NCBI GenBank assembly: GCA_949987705.1
Contig: OX465281.1
Location: 168,654,516-168,718,515, forward strand
Direction: 5' to 3'
Source of the DNA: Thereva unica
Lineage: Eukaryota; Arthropoda; Insecta; Diptera; Therevidae
DNA length: 64,000 nucleotides
Positions 52,937 to 64,000 of this stretch are shown here, in pieces. Numbering within the stretch: the stretch's first letter is position 1; every line of letters begins with the position of its first letter. The position numbers and the translations under genes are program-made. The notes beneath the pieces were generated by a model. It made no database searches. It was not told the DNA's origin and saw nothing but the letters and a program-made list of their open reading frames with translations.

Positions 52937-55900
52937 TATGCGAACATTGCACAGTGGGCTAAATTCTAAAAAAAGTGGACAAAAATCCAAAAAAAAAAAT
53001 TTTTTAAATGCCCTTTTCTAGGAATTATTTTATAGAGGGGGATCCCCTGGACGTTTTTCCGAAAAATGGGGCGGGTAGCTTTAAAGCCTACGGATCTGAG
53101 GCATTTGCGTGTCTTCACTGCGAAAAACACTTTCCAGCAGGAAAATCAGTAATTACTGAACACAGTAATAGGCGTTTTCTTGCAAGAATCCGTATGGTTA
53201 TCCTCACGTATTACAATGTAATGCAAAAAGTAGTAAATCAACCTTTAAATCGATATTTCGAACATTTATTCTTTTATTTTCTCTCTGTTTTGTTTGCCCA
53301 TTTGACACATTTCCTTTGGAGCTTGTTTGATCTTGTTTTCAATTGTGTGCGGGGTTTCGTCATTCGTCGATTACCGTCCTAGGACATCACAATGGAAATG
53401 TAATCGATTCCGTAACGCAAAAAGTAATGCAAAGAATTTTTCGGATGGATTACAACTTCGATGCCACAACCATTACTTTTCCTGCTGAGTTCCTACGTTA
53501 AATCCCAATAGCTTTATATAGTGTGTAATATTAATTAAGTTCAATGGAGAGTGATCCTGAAGGTATGTAGAAAATTTTTATGTGTTTTACCGTTATTAAA
53601 TAATAATACATGCTAATGTAAGAGAATGATCAATAACCACGACATTATTTTTTTTTTTAAATAATTATCCTTAAATTGTAAAAATAGTTTATTGCCCACT
53701 ACCGCCCGGCATAGTTTTAACGTGATTTTGTAGGAAATTCTTTATATAATGAGAATTCGAAAGATTTGGGTACAAAATATGAAATTTTTTTTTTTTTTGA
53801 TATTTGTTCGGGTACTTCTGACAATGTTAAAACCAAGTTTGTGGGGTCGCAGTGTGATGGGAAAAGCCGCCATCTTGAAAAAGAGGTAGAGGTCGTTTAT
53901 ACCAAATAACTCGGTTGTGTGCAATGATAGCTGAAAATGATCAAAATAAAATTATCTACAAAATAAGCCCTTAACGATGTCTGTAAGTTAATTTGGCTCA
54001 AAATTATGGCCGCTCAAAGTTCGAACTTGTTCGGGTGGTTGAGGTTGAATGCAGTTTTTTGCGATTAACTCGTAAGATATTAATTTGGGTGGGTTAATGC
54101 CGATTACCAAACTTATAGTGCTAGTGATTACCTTTAGAATAAGCCCTTAGTCATCGTTCTCGCTTGTATAGTTTGCGAGTAATCCAACGCCAAAGTTCGT
54201 ACTGCACGTGCCTGAAATAACTGATAACGCAATTTTTTTTTAATATCTCCTTAACGGTTGCTCATATGATATCGTAGTAAACAGCAGAAATACGGGTATT
54301 AAAATATCTTTCAAATGGGCTATTGACCGAACAGTGGCGTAGCGTGGATTTCTGCCACCCGGGACGAACCATAAATTTGCTGCCCCCTACTTTCGAATTG
54401 AATTGGTACCACTTGTTCTATTGGTAAGATAGCTAGATTAGATCTGTAGAGCTAGATTAATATTGTAGTAGTTTTACGAACCGATTGCAAAAATAAAATT
54501 AAATAACCGTACTAACGGTCAAATCTAGAATTGTATAAGGCTCGAAGTATTCTGAAGTCAGTCTGTAATAAACGTTCGTGATATCAACTTGTGTTTACTT
54601 TCGTTGCTCGTCCGTCCTTTGTCTTTGAGTGTAAACCCGGAAAACACCACAATATCAACGTGGACATTGTAGATTTTCAATAATTTTTAATCAATGAATC
54701 GAAAACCCAACTTGAATTTCAAGTAATTTTCAATACGAGAATTCAAGGCATCATGTAAACGCAATGAATGTTCGGTATAGGGCGCGCCAAAATAAATGGG
54801 AATTTTACGCGCAGGTGAGGAAATGACAACTCCACATACATTAACATTCCGTGTATGGAAAAAAATTCAAGTGCACATGCATTTTAATTTCCCTTTTGAA
54901 ACTATCGTTTACCGGGAACAACACTCCACCATAGCATCTGACCAGGACAAGAGTCGTAGTGAGACGGATTAAATTGTGATTGAAAATATAAATGATCGGG
55001 TGATTTGGGGTTTTAAACGAACGGAATGACGAGGTGCACTTTTCTTTTCGAATCTACTTTCGTGGTGAGGATTTGAGACTTTCACTGCGCATCAAAAAAT
55101 CGATTTTGAGATTTCCAATTGTTTTGGCGCAGGCTATATCCATGCTTCAAGGTTGGCCTAAATTATAAACTTTAACAAACTCAGAGAGCTGGAATTAGTA
55201 ATTTATTATCTCTGTAATTTATTTTAGTATGTCTTTAGATAGAAAGCCTCGTACACGCACGAGCTTAAACTAAACTCTTCTCTGTCCAATATCTGGAGGT
55301 TTCATTTCCCATCATCGTAGCCCAATACTATTACAGGGGATTTTACCGACAAATGCGGCAGCTGTTGGAGCCCTTCTCAAACTTCAGCATTTACAGCCCG
55401 CGTCATAAAAGAAGGGAATCTTGAAATCGCTGTTTCCATGCACATTGAGAGTCTCATACAAGAGAGCAACGTAACTCTGTTTGTCCATTCAGAAGTACAC
55501 CAATGAGAAATTTAACATACGAGATTAATTTTTTTGGCGAAACTTGCTTTATTTCTTGAGATAATTGCGAACGAACTTACAACAAAACTACAATTCAACT
55601 GAAAATAAACAACTGAATCATTTTTTCATCACAATCTAACCGACTGATTTATTCACAATTTGGCAATTCGCTGTCAGCTCCCTTCTTTTTGACGTTCATT
55701 TATATTCTAAGAATTTTATAATTTGTATGTATAAGACATAGGAACTCATGTATTTACTCATATAACGGTTCAAAAATGTATATAAAAGTACATTAACGTG
55801 CATATTACGAATAAAATATTTTTTTCGATTCTTTCAACCGCTATATCACGGAAATGGCAATACTTATGAAAAAAAGATTGTTTGTAGAGAATCGGATGAT

Positions 55901-56504
55901 CTACAATTTTTGTCTGAACTATTTTTGCTGTAAAACTCACCGTTTAGCTGAAAAACGCGAAAAACCTATTTTTGCAAACTTTCACCATCGATAAAATTTT
56001 TTGCACAAGGGGGATTGATGGGGACTTTTCACAATTCATTTATAATGGTATTCTGAACATTCATACCAATTTTTAGCTCTATGGGAATTATTGTAACTTT
56101 CAAAGTCTTATTTGACTGGACTACATGCTAAGAATCCCTTCTGCCAGAGAGAGACGCGCTATATCTATCTGTATCGTGCGCACCCATCGACAAAGAATAG
56201 AACGAGCTCGTAATGAAAAATTGTAAGCTACGACGCAATTTTCATACGACCCTTTTCTTTTATGAATGGATTTCTGAATTGATGACTTATTTTGGGGCGT
56301 TTTTTTGGGGGGAGGGAGTTTGAGGACACGAAGTCTGGACATGGCGAGAAATTCTCCGCCACAGCATCATATCGAAGACCTAGCACGAAAAAAAATTTTA
56401 TGACTTAATTTTTTTATTTACTTCTTTCATTAAATATCATCTACTATGTAGTAATTTACGTCACGATAAGTTACAAGTTGAAAGTGAAATTTATATTGAT
56501 ACTA
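52937..56504. other. No gene recognised; scattered repeat edges
   Basis: A 124-codon plus-strand frame (53008-53382) has no recognisable domain. 'cagtggcgtagcgtgg' at 54333 resembles a transposon terminus without a visible partner. 54540-54690 has an LTR-like look (aataaa followed by a tg-rich stretch) that I cannot confirm. Nothing here is a supportable gene. Confidence 0.35.
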
Positions 56505-56900
56505 TGGACTTGAGATTTTTTGTGGTGGTTATTAGCACCACCCTTAACAAGTCCACAAAAATCCAGCGGGGCACTTGGCCTCTATTTTTTTTAAAATAAT
56601 CATTTCTAGGAGGTGGGTTAAGGGTGTCCCCGGGGACGATATGGACTTGAGATTTGTTGTGGTGGTTATTAGCACCACCCTCAACAAGTCCACAAAAATC
56701 CAGCGGGGCACTCGGCTTCTAACTATTGTTTTTAAAATAATCATTTCTAGGGGGTGAGTTAGGGGTGGCGCCCGGGGACGATATGGACTTGGGATTTTTT
56801 GTGGTGGTTATTAGCACCACCCTTAACAAGTCCACCAAAATCCAGCGAGGCACTCGGCCTCTAACTATTTTTCCAAAAAAAAATCATTTTTAGGGGGTGA
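56505..56900 (+). repeat. Tandem array, three units of 137-142 bp (left foldback arm)
   Basis: tggacttgagattttttgtg recurs at 56505, 56642 and 56784. Each unit carries gtggtggttattagcaccac (itself a small hairpin), acaaaaatccagcggggcac and 'aataatcatttctagg'. Confidence 0.88.
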
Positions 56901-57085
56901 GTTACGGGTAGGTTTATAATTCGGGGTTAATAATTTAGGTATGACATTTTTCGAGACCCCCACTGTCTGTCTGGTATCAAAAACCAATTTTACCTTTTTT
57001 TAAGGTCCGATAGTCAGTTTCAAAATTTAATTTTTTTTTTCTAAAATCGTTCGATCGAACGTTCGAAACTTCAGGCTCATATAAT

Positions 57086-59904
57086 AACAAATTTTACCGT
57101 GTGGCATCCCTTAAAATGGCATTCGTCATAACGGCGTTGGTGTGTTACTGTTTCTGTGGTATTTATATTAAGATCCTGATCATGCAAATATATCACTCTC
57201 TTAAAGGAATTTAATTGAAAAGTATCTCCGTTTGATATGGTATTCTATCAAGGTACACCCAAAGGAATATTTAAACAACATATGTTTCGAACTTTCGTTT
57301 GTTCCATTCCTCAAACACAAGTTTCTAAATTACTTTTAGTTCTTGTCTCTCGATTTAGGTATCACAAGCTTCTGAAACCTGATGGAACCTTCACCCTTTT
57401 CAATATTCCGTAATCCTATTTCCTGACCTTGAAAATTCAATAAACGCTATCAATCACCCATTTTACACTCAATCATACCTTCTACCAAAAATATGGTCTT
57501 CGTTTTCTCAAAATACCCCGAAGGCTTTACCTAAACTGCAAGCAATCATACTTGAACATTTTCTTTGATTTACGGGATGGCAACAATTTTCTGGGTTTAT
57601 CAAATGCTCAAGAGCAATCAGTTTCAATAATAAATCCCGCCTCACGGCATAACCAATATTTCTACACCAAAAAACCACCCTGTAAACAAGGAAACTGAAA
57701 ACAAGTAACATTTTCATCATGCTATGCTCTCGCCCTGTTGGTGATGTTGATGGAATTTCCCAAGACGAATTTCCGTTGCCCAAATAATAATTCTGCAAAC
57801 ATCCGTTTAAATTTTTATACCGCAATTCCATCAAATTATGAAATTTAAAATATAATTGACGGGCATTATATTAGAAACGAGACAACCGAGACAAAACACA
57901 TGCCCCGACTACTTCATTCAGCGTTCTCACAGGACGCTAATATAGGAGCTCATTTCTCTGTGGGGTGTGCTCATGTATGGGACGAAATCGCAAATTCTCA
58001 TTACGAGCGCAATTTCCGTCTATTGATTAAGCCGCGTGTGTGCCTCAGATTAAGCGGCATATATGTGATTGCTGTTTCGTACAGAGGTTCTTGTTCTTGC
58101 TTAGGTATTCCGCTCTTGAATTTAATAGGGCAAGGTGGAATGTCGGCCTTCATATCCTGCTCCTTTTGATCCGCTCGATAGGAGTGTACCCCTGTTACCC
58201 CCCACCCAACACTACACCGGATTGCCCAGTCACGTCAAAGGAGTCTCCTCGACCAAGCTCCTGTTTATCGATTTTACGGTCTAGAACGAGTGTATTGCAG
58301 TGAACATTTGCTAAATGGGACGAATACTGAATACGTTGTGAATCGGGTCAACTGCTGGTTGCATTACGAGGTAGCAAAGGGACGGTAGCCCCACTGTAAG
58401 CAGATTTTCTAAGCGGAAGCGTTGTAGCTGGTGGAACTAGTAGTCCCTGCCTCACGACCTCCTTGTTGCTGCCATTCTATTCAACAAAGGCTTTAAGGAT
58501 GTGAGTTAAGCTGAATGATTGCTGAAGCAAAAACAGAAGGTACTAGCTCTAGTGGCTGCAACAATCGGAACACTACTTTAAGTAGAATCACTGCAATTTG
58601 TTGATTCCGTGCAGTTTTGGTATTTTCGTTGTTAAATTTGAAGGGGTCCAAAGGATTAAAATGATTTCACCTTTTTTCCTGAAACCAAAGAAAAAAGGTG
58701 GCTGGGTTCGATTTGTTTTATTAGAACGGACTTTATTTTGGACTTTTTCTAAAGTTCAGAAACACAGAGAGAGAATGATTGAAAAAGAATTTTGTTTCGA
58801 TCGATAATATTTCGCGCAAACTATTGAAAAAAAGTTGTGTTTCTAATAAAAATATTTGGTAAGCTTACAGAGTTCAGTCTTTGGCGAAGTTTTTTTTTAT
58901 TTTAAGTAAGTAAGGCTATAAATTTTAATGTTGAAATAAAATTAATATAAAAATTAAACTTAACAGCTGATTGGAAAGAATCAACAAATTTGGGGAAAGA
59001 TAAAATAAAATTTTAAAAAATCGCTATTATAGAGTGCAAAGACCCGAGGGAAATTAATCAAACAAATATAAAAGTTATCCCTGGGTATGAAGAGGTCATT
59101 TCTAAAAGCAGAGTTAACCAGGATATTTTAAAACAAGATGTGCTATTTGGTGGTAGGTGGTTTTAATTTTTACGAAAAAACTGCATCAAACGAGGTCACT
59201 TTGGGCAATTTGGTTGCAAAAAGTGCATCATTGGAACATACAAATGTGATCGATAAATCATAGGTCACTATTTCTACGGCTGGCCTATTTTTTTTTTAAA
59301 TCATGATTTATTTTTAGTAAGCCAGGCATTCGCGCCCCTATACTTAACTCTTATTTCGGAAATACAAACAATACAAACTAATAAACTGAACTTTTACAAA
59401 ATAGTAATACGTTTAGCACTAGTGGGAAATTACCTAGTATCAGTATTGGTGGCAAAGTACTCCTGAGAGAAGCTAGTTATATTAACTATAATAGTGCTAA
59501 ATCCACAAAATTTTTCTAGAGAATTTGTTTTTCCTTTTTTTTTGTTAGCAAGCAAGCATTTCCTTCATAGCCCGGGCGCTGGAGTATTTCCAGTGGTTTT
59601 GTCGTGATGTAACGGACATTTTTTGTGGAATCGGTCAGAAATGACATCCCCAACAATATCTAGGGGGTGCGCAAGCATGAAACCCGCAGGAAAATTTGTG
59701 GTAGCCCAAAAACTGAAAAATTCACTAAAAATTCCCTGTTTTTTTACCTTTCTTGTTAAATATCTCTTAACGAAGGTTTGTAGGCCAAATATTTGTTGTG
59801 CATGTTTTGTTCGTTATTGGATTTGCTAAAACTTACCCCAAAGTGGATTTTTTTTTGCAATTTGAATTTTTGCATTGCAAAATAGCCAAAAACTGCGAAA
59901 AAAA
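57086..59904. other. Foldback loop; no gene recognised
   Basis: Short open frames (up to 108 codons) have no recognisable domain. If a transposase was here it is no longer visible. Confidence 0.35.
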
Positions 59905-60074
59905 CATGAGCCTGAAGTTCCGAACGTTCAATCGAACGATTTTAGAAATAAAAATTTAAATTTTGAAACTGATGGTTGGACCTTAAAAAACAAGTAAATA
60001 ATTGTTTTTTGATACGGGGAAGAAAGTGGAGGTCTTGAAAAATATCACCCCTAAATTATTAATCACGAATTTTA

Positions 60075-60645
60075 AACCTACCCCTAACTCACCCCCTAGA
60101 AATGATTATTTTGGGAAAAATAGTTAGGGGCTTTAGACTCCGCTGAAATTTTGTACACTTGTAAAGGGTGGTGATAAGAACTACCCCAAAAAATTTCAAG
60201 TTCATAATACCCCCGGGTGACACCCTTAAACAACCCCCTAGAAATGATTGTTTTGGGGAAAATAGTTAGGGGCTTTAGACCCCGCTGCATTTTTGCATAC
60301 TTATTAAGGGTCGTATTAGGAACTACTACAAAAAATTTCAAGTTCATAACATCCCCGGGTGGCACCCTTAAACCACCCCCTAGAAATGATTATTTTGAGA
60401 AAAATATTTAGAGGCTTTAGACCCCGCTGCATTTTTGCACACTTATTAAGGTTGGTATTAGGAGCTACCACAAAAAATTTCAAGTTCATAACATCCCCGG
60501 GTGACACCCTTAAACCACCCCCTAGAAATGATTGTTTTGAGACAAATAGTTAGAGGCTTTAGACCCCGCTGCATTTTTGCACACATATTAAGGGTAGTAC
60601 TAGGAACTACCACAAAAAAATTCAAGTTCATAACATCCCCCTTTT
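60075..60645 (-). repeat. Tandem array, four units of 142 bp (right foldback arm)
   Basis: cccctagaaatgatt recurs with cctaga at 60095, 60237, 60379 and 60521, exactly 142 bp apart each time. Each unit also has 'aggctttagaccccgctgc' and 'acatccccgggtgacaccc'. It is inverted relative to the array at 56505-56900. Confidence 0.9.
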
Positions 60646-61866
60646 TTGCGTATATCACTGCCAGAGAAAAATTATTTTTTACTTTTTAGTCTATTTTATT
60701 TATAAAAGTGTTTTTATTTATTTTATTAAAAGAATGGAAAAGGTCCTCGCAACCAATCTCAAATTTTTCAAGTATTCACTCACAGGCAAACGTTAAACGT
60801 TTTATTCACATCAAAATTAAGTGTTCACTTAACGAAGGTTATTTTTATTTACGCCAAATTAAATTACATATTAAATGTATAACTGAGAACTGATAGTTCA
60901 AAAAAGAGTTCAGAAAAGCTTGAATTAAAGGAAAACATTAAATTACACATTACACATTAAAATTTTGTTATTGTAATTACGTCGAATAGTATAAGTATAT
61001 GATAAGTATATTATGTCTAAGCAGATTTGACGATGTAAGTAATACAATCTTATGATAATGAAAGAAAAGGATTCCCAATAAATATATTATTTTGAATACA
61101 TTAAGGCAGTAAAAAAATAATAAAATAAACAAACACTTAACAATTTAAAATAACGCTCTCAAAAGATTCATAAATCAGTTTTAAAACTCATGAAATGCTT
61201 AGAAAAACAAGCACTTGAGCTTATGGGACGAGTAGAACTGTTGCTTAAGAAGCTTATTTTCAGTTTTCTTTATTTTTAGGAATGTTCTGTGGGTGTACAA
61301 GAACCGTATGAACTATTTTTCACGTGAGTTTAAAATAAGAAATGAATGGTAGAACAGGTTACTTCGAATGATTATATTCAAGTTGTGCAATGTCGGCGAA
61401 TTAGCTATTAATGGCAGTTTTTACACACTCTGACTTCTGAATTCATTTCCAGTCTTTGCATATTGGATGTTCAACATTTTATCAAAATTAGCTCATTCAG
61501 TTATCAAGTATAGATGTAGCAACGCCGAAACATCAAAATACTGTAAATGCGAAAAACATGTTAAAAACGTAGTTTCATGTTAGATATACTTACAAAAATC
61601 GTATGAAATTCCAAATCCCCCGTGTCAATTTGGCTTTACAACTGCCCACGTAAGAATCACGTTACGCAAAACTTCTACAATTTGTTCAAAACTTGCTGAT
61701 CACCAAGCACGAAAGCCACAAAATAAAGCGCTACAGAAGAAACTGAAATTTTGACGCTTTAATTCACAGGTTGCAAAGAGATTAAAGTTTCCTTCAAAGC
61801 AAATTTCTAGAAACTTTAATTTTTGTGCAAAAGAATCCCCAAAATGGAAAACCTTAAAAGAATTTG
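60646..61866. other. No gene recognised
   Basis: AT-rich sequence with only short frames. It ends at the target duplication of the palindromic element. Confidence 0.35.
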
Positions 61867-62774
61867 GGTAAATGTTTAGAATAACTACTTCCGCTCCGAT
61901 TTTGATGAAATTTTTACACAAAGTACAGTTATTTATGTACATTCCAACGGTGAAAAAAGAAAATGTCGCTCAAGTCCCGTTATCCTGCAATTCCACTTTA
62001 AAGTACCGTTTTTTCAATAATTGAACAGGTGATAACTCCTGTATTATTTCACCAATTTCAATGAAATTTACACACAATGTATATTTTGATGTGGACAATT
62101 TTTTGGTAAAAAAAAATTTGGGGCTCATGTACCGTTACTTTTTATTTAACTTAAAAGTACTAAGTGCTTTAGAATAAAAAAAAAGTACATCAAAAAATCA
62201 TTTTTTCCTACTTACAGACATTGCAGTGCTTTAAAAAAACTTTTAAATATTTTTTTTAAAGCACTGCCAATGTCTGTAAGACACTGCAGTGCTTTAAAAA
62301 AATATTTAAAAGTTTTTTTAAATATTTTTTTTAAAGCACTGCAATGTCTGTATGACATTGCAGTGCTTTAAAAAAAAAATTTAAAAAAACTTTTAAATAT
62401 TTTTTTTAAAGCATTGCTATGTTTGTAAGTAGGAAAAAATGATTTTTTGATGTACTTTTTTTTTATTCTAAAGCACTTAGTACTTTTAAGTTAAATAAAA
62501 AGTAACGGTACATGAGCCCCAAATTTTTTTTTTACCAAAAAATTGTCCACATCAAAATATACATTGTGTGTAAATTTCATTGAAATTGGTGAAATAATAC
62601 AGGAGTTATCACCTGTTCAATTATTGAAAAAACGGTACTTTAAAGTGGAATTGCAGGATAACGGGACTTGAGCGACATTTTCTTTTTTCACCGTTGGAAT
62701 GTACATAAATAACTGTACTTTGTGTAAAAATTTCATCAAAATCGGAGCGGAAGTAGTTATTCTAAACATTTACC
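61867..62774. mobile_element. Palindromic (TIR-TIR) element with 8-9-bp TSD, Mutator-like
   Basis: The termini ggtaaatg...catttacc enclose arms of about 350 bp or more that are almost perfect inverted repeats. The flanking direct repeat agaatttg is at 61859-61866 and 62775-62782 (9 bp if the next g is counted). An 8-10-bp duplication with extremely long TIRs and no coding interior fits a Mutator-like foldback derivative. Confidence 0.78.
62217..62425. repeat. Three consecutive small palindromes at the element's core
   Basis: The unit gacattgcagtgctttaaa...tttaaagcactgc(a)atgtctg is repeated three times (about 62217-62278, 62279-62352 and 62353-62425). Each is itself a hairpin with an A/T-rich tip. 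The whole block is the centre of the larger palindrome. Confidence 0.8.
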
Positions 62775-62783
62775 AGAATTTGG

Positions 62784-64000
62784 GTATAAACCCCCCAAAA
62801 TGTTCGCCAATTCCACCCACAATTTCCAAGGTGATTCGGTCTTAAGGGAAAATTCGACCCAAAATGCAAGTTACATAAAATACCTTTCAGTTACTAGTTT
62901 CTAGGACCAGACGGAGGGAACCTCCGCTACTATTCTACGAAGAAAAAATGGACTTGTATCCGGTGCCGGAGTTTTTCCTGTAGACATTTACCAATAGTAA
63001 GAAACTGGGCCAGCAACTGTGAAGGGTGGAAGAAACTGCTCTCCTCTATATTAAAGACACGCAATGGCCACCGGCCACCGGTAGTTTTCAACAATTTCAC
63101 GACCCCATTTGGCACGAAATAAAGCAGAGGCGACAATGCCGAGCCGACCCTCCCAAAAGCAACAATTTCATAAGTGCTCCTCACACTCGGTTACAAGGTC
63201 TATAAGCTGGCCTCAAATGTCGAAATCAATGGCACACGTACGTACCTTAACGCAATCCCCTTTGATGTGTCCACTTTTCGAGAGGATATTTGCCCTTTGA
63301 GGGTTCATAAACTTTCTTAAATGCTTCAAAACGGCTGTACAGGGAAAACGGGGGCCCCAGATTCAGTGTCTTTTCAGCCTCAGATCCCTGAAATTTGCTG
63401 AACACAGAGCAAGTGAATTGCTGCTCTGCCTGCGGCTATGTCTTGCGAGGTGTCAGCTTAGAACCAGCGGATTCCAGTGTCGAGTAGCTGGAGCGCGACG
63501 AGAGCGCTTGAGGTGAAACCAAAAGTGGTTTATGCAATTTTACTTAAAGTATAATTAAACCGTGGTACCTTGACAAGGACTGTGCAAAACTGTCTGCCCT
63601 CTTAATCCGCGCTGATCTCCAGAAGTTTGTACTCTTAGATGAGCGGTCTGTGTGAACTCAGGGCTGCTGGTGGTGGTGGTGGAGGTAGTGGGGTTCTACA
63701 CTGCAGTCACTTTTAATCACTCAAGTGGAATCTCACCTTAAACACTGCGATTGATCTCGCAACAACACTTTTCACCCCCGGAGGTGCCACTTTTTCTTTT
63801 AGCTGATATGCACTAAGATATGAGATTTTCTTGGACTTTTCACAGCTTTCTGTTATCACATGATGGGATTCTACACCGCGATTCTTTCGAGCACCGTTTT
63901 CACCCACTCGAGGTCTGTCGGAAGAATCAAGACGCGATATTCCACACTTACAGGAATTGGGATTGTTGCGTCAAATGGATATAACTTAAGTTTACACCAT
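62784..64000. other. No gene recognised; short (GGT)n near 63667
   Basis: This stretch is GC-richer than its surroundings. 63667-63690 is a ggt-rich microsatellite. Frames up to 84 codons have no domain, and an exon could lie here, but I cannot support one. Confidence 0.35.

Larger units (their letters stand above)
56505..60645. mobile_element. Foldback-type element with tandem-repeat TIRs
   Basis: Arms 56505-57085 and 59905-60645 are inverted relatives. The inner part of each is single-copy (cgttcgatcgaacgttcg near 57048, its partner near 59935). The outer part is a tandem array of 137-142-bp units. The loop 57086-59904 has no recognisable transposase. This is the layout of foldback elements (TIRs containing tandem repeats). 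The arms differ at perhaps a fifth of positions, so the element is old. Confidence 0.7.

Noticed and set aside
53008..53382. 124-codon frame as a host gene
   Set aside because: No domain, no homologous phrase that I know, and an unremarkable hydrophobic tail. The length is compatible with chance.
54540..54690. Possible solo LTR (aataaa signal, tg/ca-like edges)
   Set aside because: No second copy, target duplication or primer site could be found in the window.
57508..57834. 108-codon minus-strand frame in the foldback loop
   Set aside because: No transposase motif or other domain could be seen.
63109..63907. Short frames (63-64 codons) in the GC-richer right end as exons
   Set aside because: No splice pattern or domain supports them. 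The region may hold unique sequence but I cannot call a gene.

Overview
The window is animal genomic DNA, most likely from an insect. It is AT-rich and I can defend no ordinary host gene in it. Nearly everything identifiable is a mobile element or a remnant of one. The insect assignment rests on the mix of families: non-LTR retrotransposons of the Jockey/CR1 group and the RTE clade, a Copia element whose primer-binding site matches the inside of initiator tRNA-Met, a P-superfamily DNA transposon with a THAP fragment, and Helitron/Helentron elements carrying a minisatellite. The species cannot be told from the sequence.

Region by region. 1-3600: mostly unassigned, with two tRNA-like modules (516-760), a possible tiny TIR element and a tandem duplication. 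3615-15505: a cluster of LINEs. A 5'-truncated minus-strand LINE (about 4119-6094) abuts a plus-strand LINE whose parts run from about 6095 to 15505. That host LINE is broken twice: by a second minus-strand LINE in its ORF1 (6644-10155, 6-bp target duplication, reading frame resuming exactly) and by an inverted partial copy of its own family (about 11435-13467), which makes a 1.9-kb near-perfect palindrome. 15518-20967: a DNA transposon with TIRs of about 650 bp sits in the (TA)n tail of that LINE. It holds a P-like element (17874-20705, 8-bp duplication), which holds a TTAA-flanked element (18030-19653).

21132-21276 is a fold-back MITE and 22702-23046 an RNase H fragment of another LINE. 23524-43011 is one Copia element in minus orientation with both LTRs, a primer-binding site, a polypurine tract and a 5-bp target duplication, stretched to 19.5 kb by nested insertions. 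An RTE LINE (27706-42700) splits gag just after its start. A PHD-bearing LINE (28714-40479, minus) splits the RTE between endonuclease and reverse transcriptase. Two oppositely oriented Helentron copies (31655-36302 and 37083-40176) split that LINE. A long-TIR element (33703-35786) splits the first Helentron. Removing each layer restores a sensible reading frame or element below it.

44030-45760: a diverged array of the same minisatellite ending in a Helitron-like 3' terminus. 47816-51732: a third Helentron copy. 52163-52934: a TA-flanked TIR element. 56505-60645: a foldback-type element whose TIRs contain 137-142-bp tandem repeats. 61867-62774: a 0.9-kb palindromic element with an 8-9-bp target duplication. 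The remaining stretches (about 21.3-22.7, 43.0-44.0, 45.8-47.8, 53-56.5, 57.1-59.9, 60.6-61.9 and 62.8-64.0 kb) show no gene or repeat I can name.

Coding content is therefore reverse transcriptase, endonuclease, integrase, RNase H and helicase fragments. Most are broken by stops, frameshifts or insertions. The largest intact ORFs are the 989-codon LINE ORF2, the 895-codon LINE ORF2 and the 735-codon RTE reverse transcriptase.
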